The notes under the pieces: generated by a model
Told to the model about the DNA's origin: nothing
Seen by the model: the letters and a program-made list of their open reading frames with translations, nothing else
Database searches by the model: none
From: CAWCXF01 sp963799455
GTDB taxonomy: Bacteria; Pseudomonadota; Alphaproteobacteria; Rhodobacterales; Rhodobacteraceae
Direction of reading: 5' to 3'
Assembly (NCBI GenBank): GCA_963799455.1
Contig: CAWCXF010000007.1
Coordinates: forward strand, 1,054,001-1,118,000
Length of the DNA: 64,000 bases
Part shown: positions 44,589 through 53,745 of the stretch, piece by piece
Numbering within the stretch: the first letter of the stretch is position 1
Layout of the letters: each line of letters opens with the position of its first letter
Program-made: the position numbers and the translations under genes

Positions 44589-45011
44589 GTGACCAAGCCG
44601 ATCTTCACGTCCCACCCGCATCTCCTGGGCTTCGACGTCCTGGAGCAGCTGGTGCAGCGGACCGCCGAGTCGGGCGGGGGCTACCCGCCCTTCGACATCG
44701 AGGCGCTGTCCGAGCGCGCCTATCGCATCACGCTCGCCGTGGCGGGCTTCGCCGAATCCGACCTCTCGATCACCGTCGAGGACCGCGAGCTGATGATCCG
44801 TGGCGAGAGGGCCGAGGACGCCGCCGAGCGCCGCTACCTGCACCGCGGCATCGCCGCGCGCCGGTTCCGTCGCTCCTTCGTGCTCGCCCAAGGGGTCGAG
44901 GTGGCGGGCGCGCGTCTGTCGCAGGGACTGCTGCACATCGATCTGGAACGCGCGGTCCCCGAGACCGTCGTGCGTCGCATAGCCATCGGCCTGGGAGCGC
45001 AGAAGCGATGA
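44589..45011 (+). CDS. Small heat-shock protein Hsp20 (IbpA-like)
   Basis: A 140-residue alpha-crystallin-domain protein. It has YPPFDIEALSERAYRITLAVAGFAESDLSI, the LMIRGER strand, RGIAARRFRRSFVLAQGVEV and a C-terminal IAIGLG that fits the I-x-I/V anchor. It holds unfolding proteins under stress. The start is a GTG behind GAGGA. It is coupled by ATGA to a DUF1150 gene, an arrangement common in alphaproteobacteria. Confidence 0.93.
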   Translation: MTKPIFTSHPHLLGFDVLEQLVQRTAESGGGYPPFDIEALSERAYRITLAVAGFAESDLSITVEDRELMIRGERAEDAAERRYLHRGIAARRFRRSFVLAQGVEVAGARLSQGLLHIDLERAVPETVVRRIAIGLGAQKR

Positions 45012-45247
45012 ACACCCCGAACCATGCCGGCCCCTCGGGCTGGGAGTCGATGCCCCGGGACATCGTCTACATCCGTCCCGTCGCCGTGGCCGAGCTTCCG
45101 AGCGAGGTCCAGCAGGCCGCGATGGGCGCCACGCAGCTCTACGCCGTGCACTCGGCCGAGGGCGAGCGGCTGGCGCTCGTGAAGGACCGCCGACTGGCCT
45201 TCCTGCTGGCCCGGCAGAACGACCTCGCCCCCGTCAGCGTCCACTGA
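45008..45247 (+). CDS. DUF1150 family protein
   Basis: A 79-residue protein whose IVYIRPVAVAELPSEVQ, LYAVHSAEGERLALVKDRRLAFLLARQNDLAPVSVH pattern defines DUF1150. It overlaps the hsp20 stop by four bases (ATGA). The function is unknown; the conserved pairing suggests a helper role with the small heat-shock protein. Confidence 0.9.
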   Translation: MNTPNHAGPSGWESMPRDIVYIRPVAVAELPSEVQQAAMGATQLYAVHSAEGERLALVKDRRLAFLLARQNDLAPVSVH

Positions 45248-45267
45248 GCGGCCGCGGGGGACGCGCC

Positions 45268-45663
45268 TCACGGGCGCGCCCCCCGCGACGCGATCGCGCC
45301 CGCCAGGCGACGGATCACCTCGCCGGGCGGAGCGGGCTTGAGGACCACCGGGGCGCCGTCGTAGCGCGCGCGCAGCCGGCCGATCTCGGCGTGGCCGGTG
45401 TGGAACACGAAGGGCACCCCTCGCTCGACGAGCCGGTCGGCGAGGGGGAGCACGTCCTCCTCCCCGAGATCGACGTCGAGGATGGCGGCGTCGATCGCCT
45501 GCCCGGAGACGGCGCCGAGCGCCGCGGCGAGGCCGCCGAAGGGGCCGATCACGGCCGCCCCGTCATCCTCCAGCATCGCCTGGAGGTCGAGCGCGACCAG
45601 CGCCTGGTCCTCGACGACGAGGATCCGCTTGCCATGCAGGGATTGGTTCGAGGCCGGTCTCAA
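45268..45663 (-). CDS. Single-domain response regulator (receiver only)
   Basis: A CheY-like receiver of about 131 residues. The acidic pair in ILVVEDQALVALDLQ is present, Asp63 (AAILDVDLG) is the likely phosphoryl acceptor, Thr is in FHTGHAE and the Lys in VLKPAPPGEV. No output domain follows. The frame extends upstream to a GTG at 45738, but those 25 codons have many A/T third positions, unlike all neighbours, so TTG 45663 is more likely. No histidine kinase is nearby. Confidence 0.78.
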   Translation of the reverse strand: MRPASNQSLHGKRILVVEDQALVALDLQAMLEDDGAAVIGPFGGLAAALGAVSGQAIDAAILDVDLGEEDVLPLADRLVERGVPFVFHTGHAEIGRLRARYDGAPVVLKPAPPGEVIRRLAGAIASRGARP

Positions 45664-45907
45664 GGGGTTCCCGTCCGCTGCGCGAGACCCGCGGGGGCGA
45701 GCCTTCCCACGACGTTCGGCGAGAATCCGCTGACGCACCGACGACGCCGGAGCCTCAACACGTCAAAAGACATGCGGGTTCCGGTCGCGCCGGTCACGTC
45801 GCCGCGCGCATGCGAGGGCCGACGGACCGGCCCCCCCGGCGCTCGACGGGGCGGACCCGTCCTCGACGGCGAGGCCACGCGGCCGCCGGAGGCTGCGGGC
45901 GCGCGCC

Positions 45908-47611
45908 TCAGGCGGCGACCAGCCCCATCTGCTCCAGCTTCAGCAGCACCTGATGCGCGCAGTTGTCCACGTCCACGTTCTCGGTCTCGACGCGCAGCTC
46001 GGGGGTCTCCGGCACGTCGTAGGGGTCCGAGATGCCGGTGAACTCCTTGATCCTGCCCTGCCGGGCGAGCGCGTAGAGCCCCTTGCGGTCGCGCCGCTCG
46101 CACTCCTCGATGGAGGTGGCGACGTGGACCTCGACGAAGGCGCCGTAGGCCTCGACCTCCTCGCGCACCGCGCGGCGCGTGGCGGCGTAGGGCGCGATCG
46201 GGGCGCAGATGGCGATGCCGCCGTTCTTGGTGATCTCGGAGGCGACGTAGCCGATGCGGCGGATGTTGAGGTCGCGGTGCTCCTTGGAGAAGCCCAGCTC
46301 CGAGGAGAGGTTCTTGCGCACGATGTCGCCGTCGAGCAGCGTCACCGGGCGCCCGCCCATCTCCATCAGCTTGACCATCAGCGCGTTGGCGATGGTGGAC
46401 TTGCCCGAGCCCGAGAAGCCGGTGAAGAACACGGTGAAGCCCTGCTTGGAGCGCGGCGGACGGGTGCGGCGCAGCTCGGTCACCACGTCCGGGAAGGAGA
46501 ACCAGTCGGGGATCTCCAGCCCCTCGGCCAGCCTGCGGCGCAGCTCGGTGCCCGAGATGTTGAGGACGGTGGCGCCCTCCTCGACCTCGCCCGAGGGCTC
46601 GTACTGGGCGCGGTCCTGGACGTAGACCATCTGCTGGAACGGCACCATCTCGATGCCGATCTCGTCCTGGTGCTCGCGGAAGAGCGCCTGCGCGTCGTAG
46701 GGGCCGTAGAAATCCTCTCCGGCCGAGTTCTTGCCGGGGCCGGCGTGGTCGCGCCCGACGATGAAGTGGGTGCAGCCGTGGTTGCGCCGGATGATCCCGT
46801 GCCAGACGGCCTCGCGCGGGCCCGCCATGCGCATGGCGAGGTTGAGGAGCGACAGGTGGGTGGTCGCGGCCGGATACTGGTCGAGCACCGCCTCGTAGCA
46901 GCGCACGCGCGTGAAGTGGTCGATGTCGCCGGGCTTGGTGAGGCCAACGACGGGGTGGATCAGCAGGTTCGCCTGCGCCTCGCGCGCGGCGCGGAAGGTC
47001 AGCTCCTGATGCGCGCGGTGGAGGGGATTGCGCGTCTGGAAGGCCACGATGCGGCGCCAGCCCACCTTGCGGAAATAGGCGCGCAGCTCGTTGGGCGTGT
47101 CGCGCCGGGCGCGGAAGTCGTAGTGCATGGGCGGCTGGATGCCGATCACGGGCCCGCCGAGATAGACCGGCCCGGCGCGGTGATGGAGGTGGTCGACCGA
47201 CGGATGCGCGAGGTCGTCGGCGCCGTAGACCCCTTCCGCCTCGCGCGCCTTGTCGGGGCTCCAGCGGTCGGTCACCGACAGGATGGCGAGGATCACCCCC
47301 TCCTGGTCGCGCAGGGCCACGTCCTGGCCGGGCTCGACCTCGGCCGCGAAGGCCTCGCTCACGTCGAGGGTGACGGGGATCGGCCACAGCGTGCCGTCCG
47401 CGAGGCGCATGGACTCGACCACGCCCTCGTGGTCGGCCTGCCCGAGGAAGCCCTTGAGCGGCGCGAAGCCGCCGTTCATCAGCAGCTCCAGGTCGCAGAT
47501 CTGGCGCGGCGTCAGATCCCAGGAGGGCAGCTCGCCCGCCTCGACCTTGAGCTTCCTCGCGCTGTCGGCGCTGACGTAGAGCTCGGGGATGGGGGCGAGG
47601 TTGGAGGTCAT
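45908..47611 (-). CDS. Bifunctional sulfate adenylyltransferase/adenylylsulfate kinase
   Basis: A 567-residue fusion. The N-terminal ATP sulfurylase part (about 1-385) has QTRNPLHRAHQ with the HxxH motif and GRDHAGPGKNS. The C-terminal APS kinase part (about 390-567) has the P-loop GFSGSGKST and DGDIVRKNLSSELGFSKEHRD. It activates sulfate to APS and then PAPS. It replaces the CysD/CysN plus CysC set. It is monocistronic here, followed by a 244-bp gap that shows no gene. Confidence 0.95.
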   Translation of the reverse strand: MTSNLAPIPELYVSADSARKLKVEAGELPSWDLTPRQICDLELLMNGGFAPLKGFLGQADHEGVVESMRLADGTLWPIPVTLDVSEAFAAEVEPGQDVALRDQEGVILAILSVTDRWSPDKAREAEGVYGADDLAHPSVDHLHHRAGPVYLGGPVIGIQPPMHYDFRARRDTPNELRAYFRKVGWRRIVAFQTRNPLHRAHQELTFRAAREAQANLLIHPVVGLTKPGDIDHFTRVRCYEAVLDQYPAATTHLSLLNLAMRMAGPREAVWHGIIRRNHGCTHFIVGRDHAGPGKNSAGEDFYGPYDAQALFREHQDEIGIEMVPFQQMVYVQDRAQYEPSGEVEEGATVLNISGTELRRRLAEGLEIPDWFSFPDVVTELRRTRPPRSKQGFTVFFTGFSGSGKSTIANALMVKLMEMGGRPVTLLDGDIVRKNLSSELGFSKEHRDLNIRRIGYVASEITKNGGIAICAPIAPYAATRRAVREEVEAYGAFVEVHVATSIEECERRDRKGLYALARQGRIKEFTGISDPYDVPETPELRVETENVDVDNCAHQVLLKLEQMGLVAA

Positions 47612-47781
47612 GGCGGGCCTTCGGATCGGATCGGGATGAGCGGGTGGGGGCGGGCAGGTCGGGGGCGCTCTAACGCCGCGGTGCGGCGAAGATCAACCCG
47701 AAGCCGGAGGTCATGGTGAAGGCGGCGCACGGCCGGGCGCGCGGGCCCCGAGCGGGCCGCGGCCAGGGCGGCGCGCGCGCC

Positions 47782-48789
47782 CTACTCGGCGGCGTCCACC
47801 CGCACGCCCCATCCGAGCGGCTCGGAGACCTCCTCGCCCGACCGCTCGGCCAGGAAGCGCTCGGCCTCGAGCGCGGCCATGCAGCCCATGCCCGCGCTGG
47901 TGATCGCCTGGCGGTAGACGTGGTCGGTGAGGTCGCCCGCCGCGAACACGCCGGGCACCGAGGTCCGCGTCGTGCCGGGCTCGGTGACGACGTAGCCGCC
48001 CAGATGGGTGTCGATCTGCCCCTCGACCAGCGCGCTCGCCGGCGCGTGGCCGATGGCGATGAACACGCCCTTGGCGGGGCGCTCGACGACCTCTGCGGTC
48101 TCGATGTCGCGCAGCCGCACGCCCTCGACGCCGAGCGGCGCCTCGGTGCCCGTCACCTCGGCCAGCTCGTGGTTCCACACCACCTCGACCTTGGGGTTCC
48201 GGAACAGCCGGTCCTGGAGGATCCTCTCGGCCCTGAGCGCGTCGCGGCGATGCACCAGCGTCACCTTGGAGGCGAAGTTGGTCAGGAACAGCGCCTCCTC
48301 GACGGCGGTGTTGCCGCCGCCCACCACCACCACCTCCTGGCCTCGGTAGAAGAACCCGTCGCAGGTCGCGCAGGCCGAGACGCCATGGCCCTTGAATCGC
48401 TCCTCCGACGGCAGGCCGAGCCATTTGGCCTGCGCGCCGGTGGCCAGGATCAGCGCGTCGGCCAGATACGCCGCGCCCGAATCGGCCACGGCGCGGAACG
48501 GGCGGCGCGAGAGGTCCACCGAGGCCACGATGTCGGAGACGACCTCGGCGCCGGTGGCGCGGGCGTGCGCCTCCATCCGGGCCATCAGGTCGGGGCCCAT
48601 GACGGTCTCGTCGCCGATCCAGTTCTCGACCTCGGTGGTGATGGTGAGCTGGCCGCCGGGCTGGAGCCCCTGGATCAGCACCGGCTCCAGCATCGCGCGC
48701 GCGGCGTAGACGGCCGCGGTGTAGCCGGCCGGGCCGGAGCCGACGATCAGGACTTTCACGTGTCGCGGCTCTGGGCGCGGCTCGGGCAT
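47782..48789 (-). CDS. trxB: Thioredoxin-disulfide reductase
   Basis: A 335-residue flavoprotein. The FAD motif GSGPAGYTAAVYAAR is near the start, the redox-active pair is CATC in VSACATCDGFFY, the NADPH motif is VVGGGNTAVEEALFL, and the C-terminal FAD motif is GVFAAGDLTD. It reduces thioredoxin with NADPH. It is divergent from an Lrp-type regulator, a conserved arrangement in Rhodobacterales. Confidence 0.95.
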   Translation of the reverse strand: MPEPRPEPRHVKVLIVGSGPAGYTAAVYAARAMLEPVLIQGLQPGGQLTITTEVENWIGDETVMGPDLMARMEAHARATGAEVVSDIVASVDLSRRPFRAVADSGAAYLADALILATGAQAKWLGLPSEERFKGHGVSACATCDGFFYRGQEVVVVGGGNTAVEEALFLTNFASKVTLVHRRDALRAERILQDRLFRNPKVEVVWNHELAEVTGTEAPLGVEGVRLRDIETAEVVERPAKGVFIAIGHAPASALVEGQIDTHLGGYVVTEPGTTRTSVPGVFAAGDLTDHVYRQAITSAGMGCMAALEAERFLAERSGEEVSEPLGWGVRVDAAE

Positions 48790-48956
48790 GGCGGGGCTCC
48801 TCGGTCGGGGCTTCGAGATAGTCGCCCCGTGGCTCGTGGGGAAGGGTGCTCGGCGAGGAGGCGGGCGCCGGCTCGGCCGCGCGCCCCGAGGTCGGGGACG
48901 ATTGTTGCGCGGGCGCCCCCCATGTCGTAGCGATCGGAAAACGGGGGTGCGAGGAC

Positions 48957-49457
48957 ATGCCGGGATCGAAGCTCGACCCGATCGACCGCCGGATCCTGGC
49001 CGAGCTTCAGGCCGACGGGCGGATGACCAATGTCGAGCTGGCGCGCCGGGTCGGGATCTCGGCGCCGCCCTGCCTGCGCCGAGTCCGCACGCTGGAGGAG
49101 TACGGCTACATCCGCGGCTACCACGCCGAGATCGACCCCAGGCGCCTGGGCTTCGAGGTCCAGGTCTTCGCCATGGTGGGGCTGGCGCGCCAGGCCGAGG
49201 CGGACCTGGCCGCCTTCGAGGCGCGCTGCCGCGACTGGCCCTTGGTGCGCGAGTGCCACATGCTCAACGGCGAGGTGGACTTCGTGCTCAAATGCGTGGC
49301 CCCCGACCTGCCCTCGTTCCAGGCCTTCCTGACGGGCGAGCTGACGGCCGCCGAGAACGTGGCCTCCGTCAAGACCTCGCTGGTGATCCGCGGCGCCAAG
49401 GACGAGCCCGGCGTGCCCTTCCCCGTGCTGGAGGAGCGCATGGCCCGCAGCGCCTGA
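48957..49457 (+). CDS. Lrp/AsnC-family transcriptional regulator
   Basis: A 166-residue regulator. The helix-turn-helix (LDPIDRRILAELQADGRMTNVELARRVGISAPPCLRRVRTLE, residues about 6-48) is followed by a RAM/AsnC effector domain. ATG 48957 behind GAGGA is chosen over an upstream frame extension of 37 residues that has no family match. The trxB gene is divergent 168 bp away and may be its target. Confidence 0.92.
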   Translation: MPGSKLDPIDRRILAELQADGRMTNVELARRVGISAPPCLRRVRTLEEYGYIRGYHAEIDPRRLGFEVQVFAMVGLARQAEADLAAFEARCRDWPLVRECHMLNGEVDFVLKCVAPDLPSFQAFLTGELTAAENVASVKTSLVIRGAKDEPGVPFPVLEERMARSA

Positions 49458-49795
49458 GCCCGGACGCGGGCCCCGGCCCCGACGCGGGGGGCGGCCGCAG
49501 CGGTGCGCAAGCGGGAGCGCCGAGGCCGGTCGGAGCGGCGGCTCGTCCGGATCCTCGGCGCGCGCCGCATCTGCGGGATGGCCCGGCGGGATGGGTCCAG
49601 GCGAAAGCCGAGGACCGTCGCGGCGAGGGCGCGGGCCTATGGGAGCCCGGCTCCGCGGGTCGCGGGGCGGCGCCGCTCCCTTCGTCGGAGCCGTGCCGCG
49701 CGATCGGGCGCGCGACGCTCGCGCGCAGGCTGCGGGTCGCCCATGGACGGCGGGGCCGCCGCCGGGTCGCGGGCTGGATCGGCGTCGAGCCCCCG
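49458..49795. other. Gene-free stretch between convergent lrp and pgeF genes
   Basis: 338 bp with no supported coding frame, RNA gene or clear terminator. The frames present are Arg/Ala-rich, as expected for random GC-rich sequence. Confidence 0.5.
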
Positions 49796-50632
49796 CTAGA
49801 GGCGCACCAGGGAGATCAGGCGCCCGTAGTCGGGCTCGCCCGCGCGCCGGCTGCGGCGGTGGGAGAAGAACCGCGCGGGGTCGTCGTGGGTGCAGTGGCC
49901 GGTCCACTCGGCGCGGCCCACGCCCGCGATGGTCAAGCGGTGCAGCACGTAGCCGGGCAGGTCGAAGCGCGGCCGCCCGGCGCGGGGCTCGGGGCGCGCA
50001 TCGGGCACGGCGCCGCGGCCGAAGAAGCGCCCCGAGGCGGGGTCGCGGTCGAGGAACCGCGCCTCGAACTCCGGGCCGACCTCGTAGGCGGCGGGGCCGA
50101 TGCAGGGGCCGATGGCGGCGGCGATCCGCGCAGGGTCCGCGCCGAGCGCCGCCATCGCCTCGACGGCGGCCTCCACGACGCCCCCGAGCGCGCCGCGCCA
50201 GCCGGCATGCGCCGCGCCCGCCACGCCCGCCACCTCGTCGCACAGCAGCACCGGCGCGCAGTCGGCCGTCAGCACGCCCAACGCCAGGCCGGGGCGGTCG
50301 GTGACGAGCGCGTCGGCCTCCTCGGGCGGACCCGGCTCGCGCACCGTGACCACGCGGGCCGAGTGGATCTGGTGGACGCTCGCGAGCGCATCGGGCCCGA
50401 CGCCGACGGCGCCCGCGGCGAGGGCGCGGTTGGCCTCGACGGCGGCCGGCTCGTCGCCCGACCCGCGGCCGCAGTTGAGCGAGGCGTAGAGCCCCCGCGA
50501 GACGCCCCCGCGCCGCGTCAGGAAGGCGTGCCGCACCCGCAGCAGCGGCGAGGCGATGGCCTCGGGCGCGGCGTGCCGCCGTCCGGGATCCCGCGCGCGG
50601 GCACCCTGCGCGCCGTCGGCCTCCCGCGTCAC
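49796..50632 (-). CDS. pgeF: Purine nucleoside phosphorylase/polyphenol oxidase family protein (YfiH/PgeF-like)
   Basis: About 278 residues of the YfiH/CNF1-like family. HAFLTRRGGVSRGLYASLNCG is the family start, then VHQIHSARVV with the metal His, TADCAPVLLCD with the catalytic Cys, AAHAGWRGALGG with the second His, and IGPCIGPAAYEVG. Family members have been described as laccase-like oxidases, peptidoglycan-editing factors and purine nucleoside phosphorylases. The first 25 residues from GTG 50632 are poorly conserved, so the start is uncertain. Confidence 0.88.
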   Translation of the reverse strand: MTREADGAQGARARDPGRRHAAPEAIASPLLRVRHAFLTRRGGVSRGLYASLNCGRGSGDEPAAVEANRALAAGAVGVGPDALASVHQIHSARVVTVREPGPPEEADALVTDRPGLALGVLTADCAPVLLCDEVAGVAGAAHAGWRGALGGVVEAAVEAMAALGADPARIAAAIGPCIGPAAYEVGPEFEARFLDRDPASGRFFGRGAVPDARPEPRAGRPRFDLPGYVLHRLTIAGVGRAEWTGHCTHDDPARFFSHRRSRRAGEPDYGRLISLVRL

Positions 50633-50882
50633 GGGTCGGTCCCCCAGCGGGGCACGGGTCGGACCCGCGCCCGCCCGCCCGCCCCGCTCCCCTCGCGGCT
50701 CTCCGGTCCCGAGACCCGCCGCCCCACGATCCCGCCACCCGTCGAGCGCGACGCGGCGCGCCTCGTCCGTCGCCCGAGCCCCGCTCGCCTCCCGGGCTGG
50801 GGGCCGTGCGGGCGGGCTCGCGCCTCCTCGCGGCCCCGTGCGACCCGGCGCAGGCGCCCCGCGCATCGGGCGCGTGGCCTGC

Positions 50883-52031
50883 TCATGCCGCCGCCGGCGG
50901 ATCGAGCCCCGGCAGGCCCGGCTCGCCGGGCCTCGTGAGCCCGATCGCCTTGAAGAGCGCCCCCATCTCGTCGGGGTGGGTCAGGCGGCGATGGGCGGCG
51001 GCGGCCTGCGCGAGGCGCGCGCCCGACAGGCCGCGAGCCAGCGCCCGGGCGCGCCCGGTGGCGCCGAGGCGCTCCAGGAACGCACCCTGCGGGGTGAGGC
51101 CGGAGGCCCTCAGGCCGGGCGCCGCCCGCGCCACCGCCTCGAAATCGACATGCGCCGTCAGGTCCGCCTCGCCCGGCGCCTCCAGCGGGTCGGCGTAGGC
51201 GTGCCCGCGCAGCGCCTGGAGCGTGTCGCCGCGCGAGCGCCAGCCGCCGTAGTCGATCACGAGCGCCACCCCGCCATGGGCCGCGATCCGCCGCTCGATC
51301 TCGGCCATCAGCGGCGCGAGGGCCGGGCGCCACTCGACCACCTCGCCCTCGCGGGTGTCGCCCAGGCGATGCGCCAGGAACGGCGGCGCGGTCGGCGGCG
51401 ACAGCCCGAAGGCGAGGCCTCCCCCCGCCTCGCGGCCCGCGCCGTCGCCACGGCCCGCGCCGTCGCCACGGCCCGCGCCGTCGCCACGGCCCGTGCCGCC
51501 GCCGACCATGCGCTCGCGCCAGGCGGGGCCTGAGCGCGCGAACTGGCGCACCGGGAGGGCGTCGAGGAACTCGTTGGCGACGAGCAGCAGCGGCCCCTCG
51601 GGCACGTCCTCCAGCCGGTCGTGCCAGGAGGGCGCGTGAGCCGCGAGCGCGCGTCGCTGGGCGGCGCGCAGGACGGGGGAGGCCTCGACCAGATGCAGCG
51701 TCGCCGCCTGGAGGAAGCCCGGCGCCGCGCGCGCGGCGCGCAGCGCGTCGGCCATCAGCGTGCCGCGCCCCGGCCCGAGCTCCACCAGCCGCGCCGGCGA
51801 CGGGCGGCCGCGGTCGAGCCAGGCCTGGGCGAGGCAGAGCCCGACCAGCTCGCCGAACACCTGGCTGACCTCGGGCGCGGTGGTGAAGTCGCCGCGCGCG
51901 CCCAGCGGGTCGCGGGTGACGTAGTAGCCATGGCGCGGGTCGAGCAGGCACTCGGCCATCCAGTCGGCGACGCTCATCGGGCCGTGCGCCGCGATGCGCC
52001 TCACCAGGACGCCGCGCAGGCCCGGCGTCAC
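50883..52031 (-). CDS. SAM-dependent methyltransferase, MidA/NDUFAF7 family
   Basis: A 382-residue MidA-like protein. It has ADWMAECLLDPRHGYYVTRDPLGARGDFTTAPEVSQVFGE, the SAM motif VELGPGRGTL, LLVANEFLDALPVRQF and VIDYGG. Eukaryotic homologues methylate an arginine of complex I. Residues about 177-199 are an 18-bp tandem repeat (GRGDGA, three copies) not found in the family core. The GTG start overlaps the lgt stop (GTGA). The 250-bp spacer downstream shows no gene. Confidence 0.9.
   Translation of the reverse strand: MTPGLRGVLVRRIAAHGPMSVADWMAECLLDPRHGYYVTRDPLGARGDFTTAPEVSQVFGELVGLCLAQAWLDRGRPSPARLVELGPGRGTLMADALRAARAAPGFLQAATLHLVEASPVLRAAQRRALAAHAPSWHDRLEDVPEGPLLLVANEFLDALPVRQFARSGPAWRERMVGGGTGRGDGAGRGDGAGRGDGAGREAGGGLAFGLSPPTAPPFLAHRLGDTREGEVVEWRPALAPLMAEIERRIAAHGGVALVIDYGGWRSRGDTLQALRGHAYADPLEAPGEADLTAHVDFEAVARAAPGLRASGLTPQGAFLERLGATGRARALARGLSGARLAQAAAAHRRLTHPDEMGALFKAIGLTRPGEPGLPGLDPPAAA
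51433..51503. repeat. 18-bp tandem repeat inside the MidA-like gene
   Basis: cggcccgcgccgtcgcca occurs three times in perfect register from 51433 to 51486, with a degenerate fourth copy. Being a multiple of three, it adds in-frame Gly-Arg-Gly-Asp-Gly-Ala units to the protein. Confidence 0.88.
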
Positions 52032-52927
52032 GCGGCGCGCGCGCGGGCGCGCCGGGTGGCGTGGGCGATGAGGAGGAGCCCGATGGCGATCATCGGCAGC
52101 GACAGCGCCTGGCCCATGGTGATGCCGAGGGGGCCCGCCTGGAGCACCCAGCCGGCGGGGTTGGCGGGCGTGACGAACTGCGCGTCGGCCTGGCGCGCGA
52201 ACTCGACCGCGAAGCGCGCGAGCCCGTAGCCCAGGAAGAACGCGCCCGTGATCAGGCCGGGGCGCCTGAGCCCGCCGCCGCGGGTGGCGAGCCACCACAG
52301 CGCGAGGCCGAGGACGACCCCCTCGAGCCCCGCCTCGTAGAGCTGCGAGGGGTGGCGCGCGCAGAGCGCGCCCACCGGCTGGCCGCAGTCCTGCGCCCGC
52401 TCGCCGGGGAAGATCACCGCCCAGGGCAGATCCGAGGGCCGGCCCCAGAGCTCGGCGTTGACGAAGTTGGCGAGCCGCCCGAGGAGCAGTCCGGGAGGGG
52501 TCACGAGGCACATCATGTCGCTGATCTGCAGGGGCGGCAGGCGGCGCTTGGCGCAGAACCCCGCCCAGGCCAGCACGACGCCGGTGAGCCCGCCGTGGAA
52601 GCTCATGCCCCCCTCCCAGATCGCCAGGGCCTCCAGCGGGTTCGCGGCGTAGTAGCCGGGGCGGTAGAGCAGGACGTAGCCGAGCCGCCCGCCCAGGATC
52701 ACGCCGAGCACGGTCCAGGTCAGCAGATCCTCGGCCATGCGCGGCTCCATCGGCGCGCGTCCCGCGGGCCACAGCGCCGGGCGGCGCAGCGCGCGCACCG
52801 AGAGCCACCAGCCGATCAGGAGGGCGGCGATGTAGGCCAGCGCGTACCAGCGCAGCGCGAAGGCGAAGCCGCCCAGCTCGATCCGGAACAGCCAGGGCTG
52901 GATGTCGGGGAAGGGGATAACGAACAT
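52028..52927 (-). CDS. lgt: Prolipoprotein diacylglyceryl transferase
   Basis: A 299-residue inner-membrane enzyme of about seven helices. It shows ILGGRLGYVLLYRP, SFHGGLTG and the Lgt signature LLGRLANFVNAELWGRP, then HPSQLYEA. It moves diacylglycerol from phosphatidylglycerol to the lipobox Cys of prelipoproteins. It is divergent from ubiK across a tandem-repeat region, and coupled to the MidA-like gene. Confidence 0.95.
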   Translation of the reverse strand: MFVIPFPDIQPWLFRIELGGFAFALRWYALAYIAALLIGWWLSVRALRRPALWPAGRAPMEPRMAEDLLTWTVLGVILGGRLGYVLLYRPGYYAANPLEALAIWEGGMSFHGGLTGVVLAWAGFCAKRRLPPLQISDMMCLVTPPGLLLGRLANFVNAELWGRPSDLPWAVIFPGERAQDCGQPVGALCARHPSQLYEAGLEGVVLGLALWWLATRGGGLRRPGLITGAFFLGYGLARFAVEFARQADAQFVTPANPAGWVLQAGPLGITMGQALSLPMIAIGLLLIAHATRRARARAA

Positions 52928-53088
52928 GCGGCCCTCGCGGCGGCGGGTGACGGGCGATGCGGCGCCGGCCGGGCGCCGCCCTTGCTCCGCCCGGCCGGCG
53001 CCTCCATATACGGCCGCGAGCGCGGGTGAAAGCGCTCCGCCCCGGCCGGGCGCCCGCGGCGCGCCGCCCGCCCCACGACCGCCCGCGG

Positions 53089-53242
53089 CACATCGGCCGC
53101 AGCACATCGGCCGCAGCACATCGGCCGCAGCACATCGGCCGCAGCACATCGGCCGCAGCACATCGGCCGCAGCACATCGGCCGCAGCACATCGGCCGCAG
53201 CACATCGGCCGCGACACATCGACCGCGGCACATCAACCGCGG
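53089..53242. repeat. 14-bp tandem array, 11 copies, in the divergent lgt/ubiK region
   Basis: The unit cacatcggccgcag repeats with no change for eight copies; small changes then appear near the right end (the last two units read catcgaccgc and catcaaccgc). Each unit contains the palindrome cggccg. The array fills most of the space between the two divergent start codons (52927 and 53272). The period is not a multiple of three, so the long frames crossing it are artefacts. Confidence 0.93.
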
Positions 53243-53271
53243 CAGACCGCCCGCAGCAGACGGAGCCCCCC

Positions 53272-53541
53272 ATGCAGACGCGCAACCGCTTCCTCGACGA
53301 CATCGGCCAGCTGATGACCAACGCCATGGGCGTGGCCCAAGGCGCGCGCGAGGAGGCCGAGAACGCCATGCGCGGCATGGTGGACCGCTTCCTCGCCGAC
53401 CGCGACCTCGTCACCCGCGAGGAGTTCGACGCCGTGCGCGCCATGGCCCAGAAGGCGCGCGAGGAGAACGAGGCGCTGCGCGCGCGCGTCGAGGCGCTCG
53501 AGGGCCGGGGCGCCGACGCCGTGGGCCGCGCCACGGTCTGA
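53272..53541 (+). CDS. ubiK: Ubiquinone biosynthesis accessory factor UbiK
   Basis: An 89-residue UbiK/BMFP-family protein. It has RNRFLDDIGQLMTNAMGVAQGAREEAENAM followed by a C-terminal coiled coil (FDAVRAMAQKAREENEALRARVEALE). Family members help the UbiJ/Ubi complex in ubiquinone synthesis and can bind lipids. ATG 53272 is the first codon after the repeat array, with a weak CGGAG site; longer upstream frames are made of repeat sequence. Confidence 0.88.
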   Translation: MQTRNRFLDDIGQLMTNAMGVAQGAREEAENAMRGMVDRFLADRDLVTREEFDAVRAMAQKAREENEALRARVEALEGRGADAVGRATV

Positions 53542-53745
53542 GCGTCGCATGCGCGAGGCGCCCAGGCCGGGCGCCCGGCGCCTGCGGCCGAGCCGCGGCG
53601 CCAAGCCCCTGTGGATAAGTTCGTTCTGGACAGGCCATCCCGGCGGACCCACCCTGTCCCCCGAGGGCGCGCCGTCTCGGCCGCGCGCCCGGTGGAGCCC
53701 ACCCGGCGCCGTCCATCGGGCCGCGCCCAGACGAGAGGCCGCGCC

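Noticed and set aside
49503..49799. A 98-codon frame between lrp and pgeF
   Set aside because: It is Arg-rich, low-complexity and without a ribosome site or recognisable domain.
53089..53242. CRISPR array
   Set aside because: The units are 14 bp and directly abutting, with no spacers and no cas genes; this is a simple tandem repeat.
52957..53271. N-terminal extension of UbiK through the 14-bp array
   Set aside because: The extension is repeat-derived and unlike any UbiK; the family start lies at 53272.
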